Source: Acuticoccus sp. I52.16.1 (GTDB lineage: Bacteria; Pseudomonadota; Alphaproteobacteria; Rhizobiales; Amorphaceae). Taken from it: a stretch of 64,000 nt of DNA. The DNA is taken from positions 3,651,219 to 3,715,218 of the forward strand of contig NZ_CP094828.1 in assembly GCF_022865125.1 (NCBI RefSeq), written 5' to 3'. The position numbers were made by a program, and so were the translations under genes. How positions within the stretch are numbered: the first letter of the stretch is position 1; each line of letters opens with the position of its first letter. A model generated the notes under the pieces. The model saw only the letters and a list, made by a program, of their open reading frames with translations, ran no database searches and had not been told where the DNA came from. Below are positions 63,415-64,000 of the stretch, piece after piece.

Positions 63415-64000
63415 TGCTCAAATGGATCGCTCTCACGTGGCTCCTCCTGGCCGCGCCCGCGCTCGCGCAATCGGGAGGGGCGGCGGCCGACGACGGCACG
63501 CCGGCCTACGTCGGCAGCCCCGCCTGCACCGCCTGCCACCAGGACGCGGCGGCCGCGTGGTCCGGCTCGCACCACGCCCTCGCCTGGACCGAGCCCGGTC
63601 CCGACACCATCGTCGCCGACTTCGACGGCACGCAGTTCGAGCATGACGGCATGACCGCGCGCTTTCGTGTCGACCCGGACGGCAGCTACCACGTCGACGT
63701 CACCGAGACGGACGGCGTGACGACGGACTACCGCGTGCACTCCGTGATCGGCGTGGAGCCGTTGCAGCAGTACGTCCTGGAGACCGAGCCGGGGCGGCTC
63801 CAGAGCTTCGACGTCGTGTGGGACAGCGAGGGTGGGACGGGGTGGTTCCACCTCTACCCCGACCAGGACCTGCCGCCGGACGACGGGCTGCACTGGACCG
63901 GCCCGTACAAGAACTGGAACGGCCGCTGCGCCGTGTGCCACGCCACCGGGTTCGAGAAGAACTACGACCCCGCGGCGCACACCTTCGCCTCCCGGCAGGT
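63414..64000 (+). CDS. Multihaem cytochrome c (partial, runs off the window)
   Basis: The first 195 codons are present. A signal peptide (MLKWIALTWLLLAAPALAQ) is followed by AYVGSPACTACHQDAAAAWSGSHHALAW with a haem-binding CxxCH (Cys38, Cys41, His42), and later CAVCHATGFEKNYD with a second CxxCH (Cys172, Cys175, His176). The spacing and the SHH motif match the TPR-containing multihaem cytochromes related to c554; more haem sites and TPR repeats would be expected beyond the edge. Its ATG shares one base with the batD stop, so it belongs to the MoxR/Bat operon. Electron partner unknown. Confidence 0.82.
   Translation, partial: MLKWIALTWLLLAAPALAQSGGAAADDGTPAYVGSPACTACHQDAAAAWSGSHHALAWTEPGPDTIVADFDGTQFEHDGMTARFRVDPDGSYHVDVTETDGVTTDYRVHSVIGVEPLQQYVLETEPGRLQSFDVVWDSEGGTGWFHLYPDQDLPPDDGLHWTGPYKNWNGRCAVCHATGFEKNYDPAAHTFASRQ

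Overview
The window is GC-rich, densely packed DNA from an alphaproteobacterium, most likely of the order Hyphomicrobiales (Rhizobiales). Supporting signs are the dnaA-dnaN-recF cluster, the rpmH-rnpA-yidC-yihA cluster, a DUF6476 gene next to an RluA-type pseudouridine synthase, ubiE-ubiB beside mutM, and TRAP transport genes. The genus cannot be fixed from sequence reading alone. A free-living and possibly marine lifestyle is an inference from the TRAP transporter, secreted sulfatase and carotenoid genes. No tRNA, rRNA, CRISPR array, insertion sequence or prophage was recognised.

Layout. 0.3-4.9 kb: a rhodanese, then dnaA, dnaN and recF. 4.9-7.4 kb: crtI-crtB carotenoid pair on the minus strand. 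7.4-11.7 kb: RluA-type pseudouridine synthase, DUF6476, L,D-transpeptidase lipoprotein, and an SDR/acyl-CoA dehydrogenase pair. 11.8-15.7 kb: a three-gene operon with 4-base stop/start overlaps, encoding a degenerate ABC exporter-like protein, a cyclic-nucleotide-binding protein and a metallo-beta-lactamase-fold hydrolase. 15.9-21.8 kb: a divergent operon of four glycosyltransferases, a polysaccharide deacetylase and ruvX. 21.8-28.4 kb: ychF, pth, rplY, an orphan histidine kinase, and an FAD disulfide reductase with a VTT-domain membrane protein. 28.5-31.8 kb: rpmH-rnpA-yidC-yihA. 31.9-40.5 kb: small secreted proteins, a dienelactone-hydrolase-like enzyme, an ABC/FtsX exporter and a secreted phytase-like protein. 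40.6-46.4 kb: mutM, ubiE, ubiB, mmsA and a LysR regulator. 46.4-54.1 kb: a probable catabolic locus for a quinate/shikimate-like compound (aroQ, Gfo/Idh oxidoreductase, aroE-like, HpcH/HpaI aldolase, a cytoplasmic solute-binding-like protein, a GntR/FCD regulator) divergent from a TRAP transporter. 54.4-64 kb: a secreted sulfatase, class III-like PPK2, and a MoxR-DUF58-DUF4381-VWA-VWA/TPR-BatD operon running into a multihaem cytochrome c cut by the window end.

The best candidate for an undescribed system is at 11.8-21.3 kb. There an exporter-like protein whose nucleotide-binding domain has lost its usual catalytic residues and carries a roughly 280-residue insertion is co-translated with a cyclic-nucleotide sensor and an MBL hydrolase. 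All three sit back-to-back with a glycan-building operon. A second point of interest is the pair of matching palindromes between the GntR regulator and the TRAP genes, which look like operators for the 46-54 kb catabolic locus.
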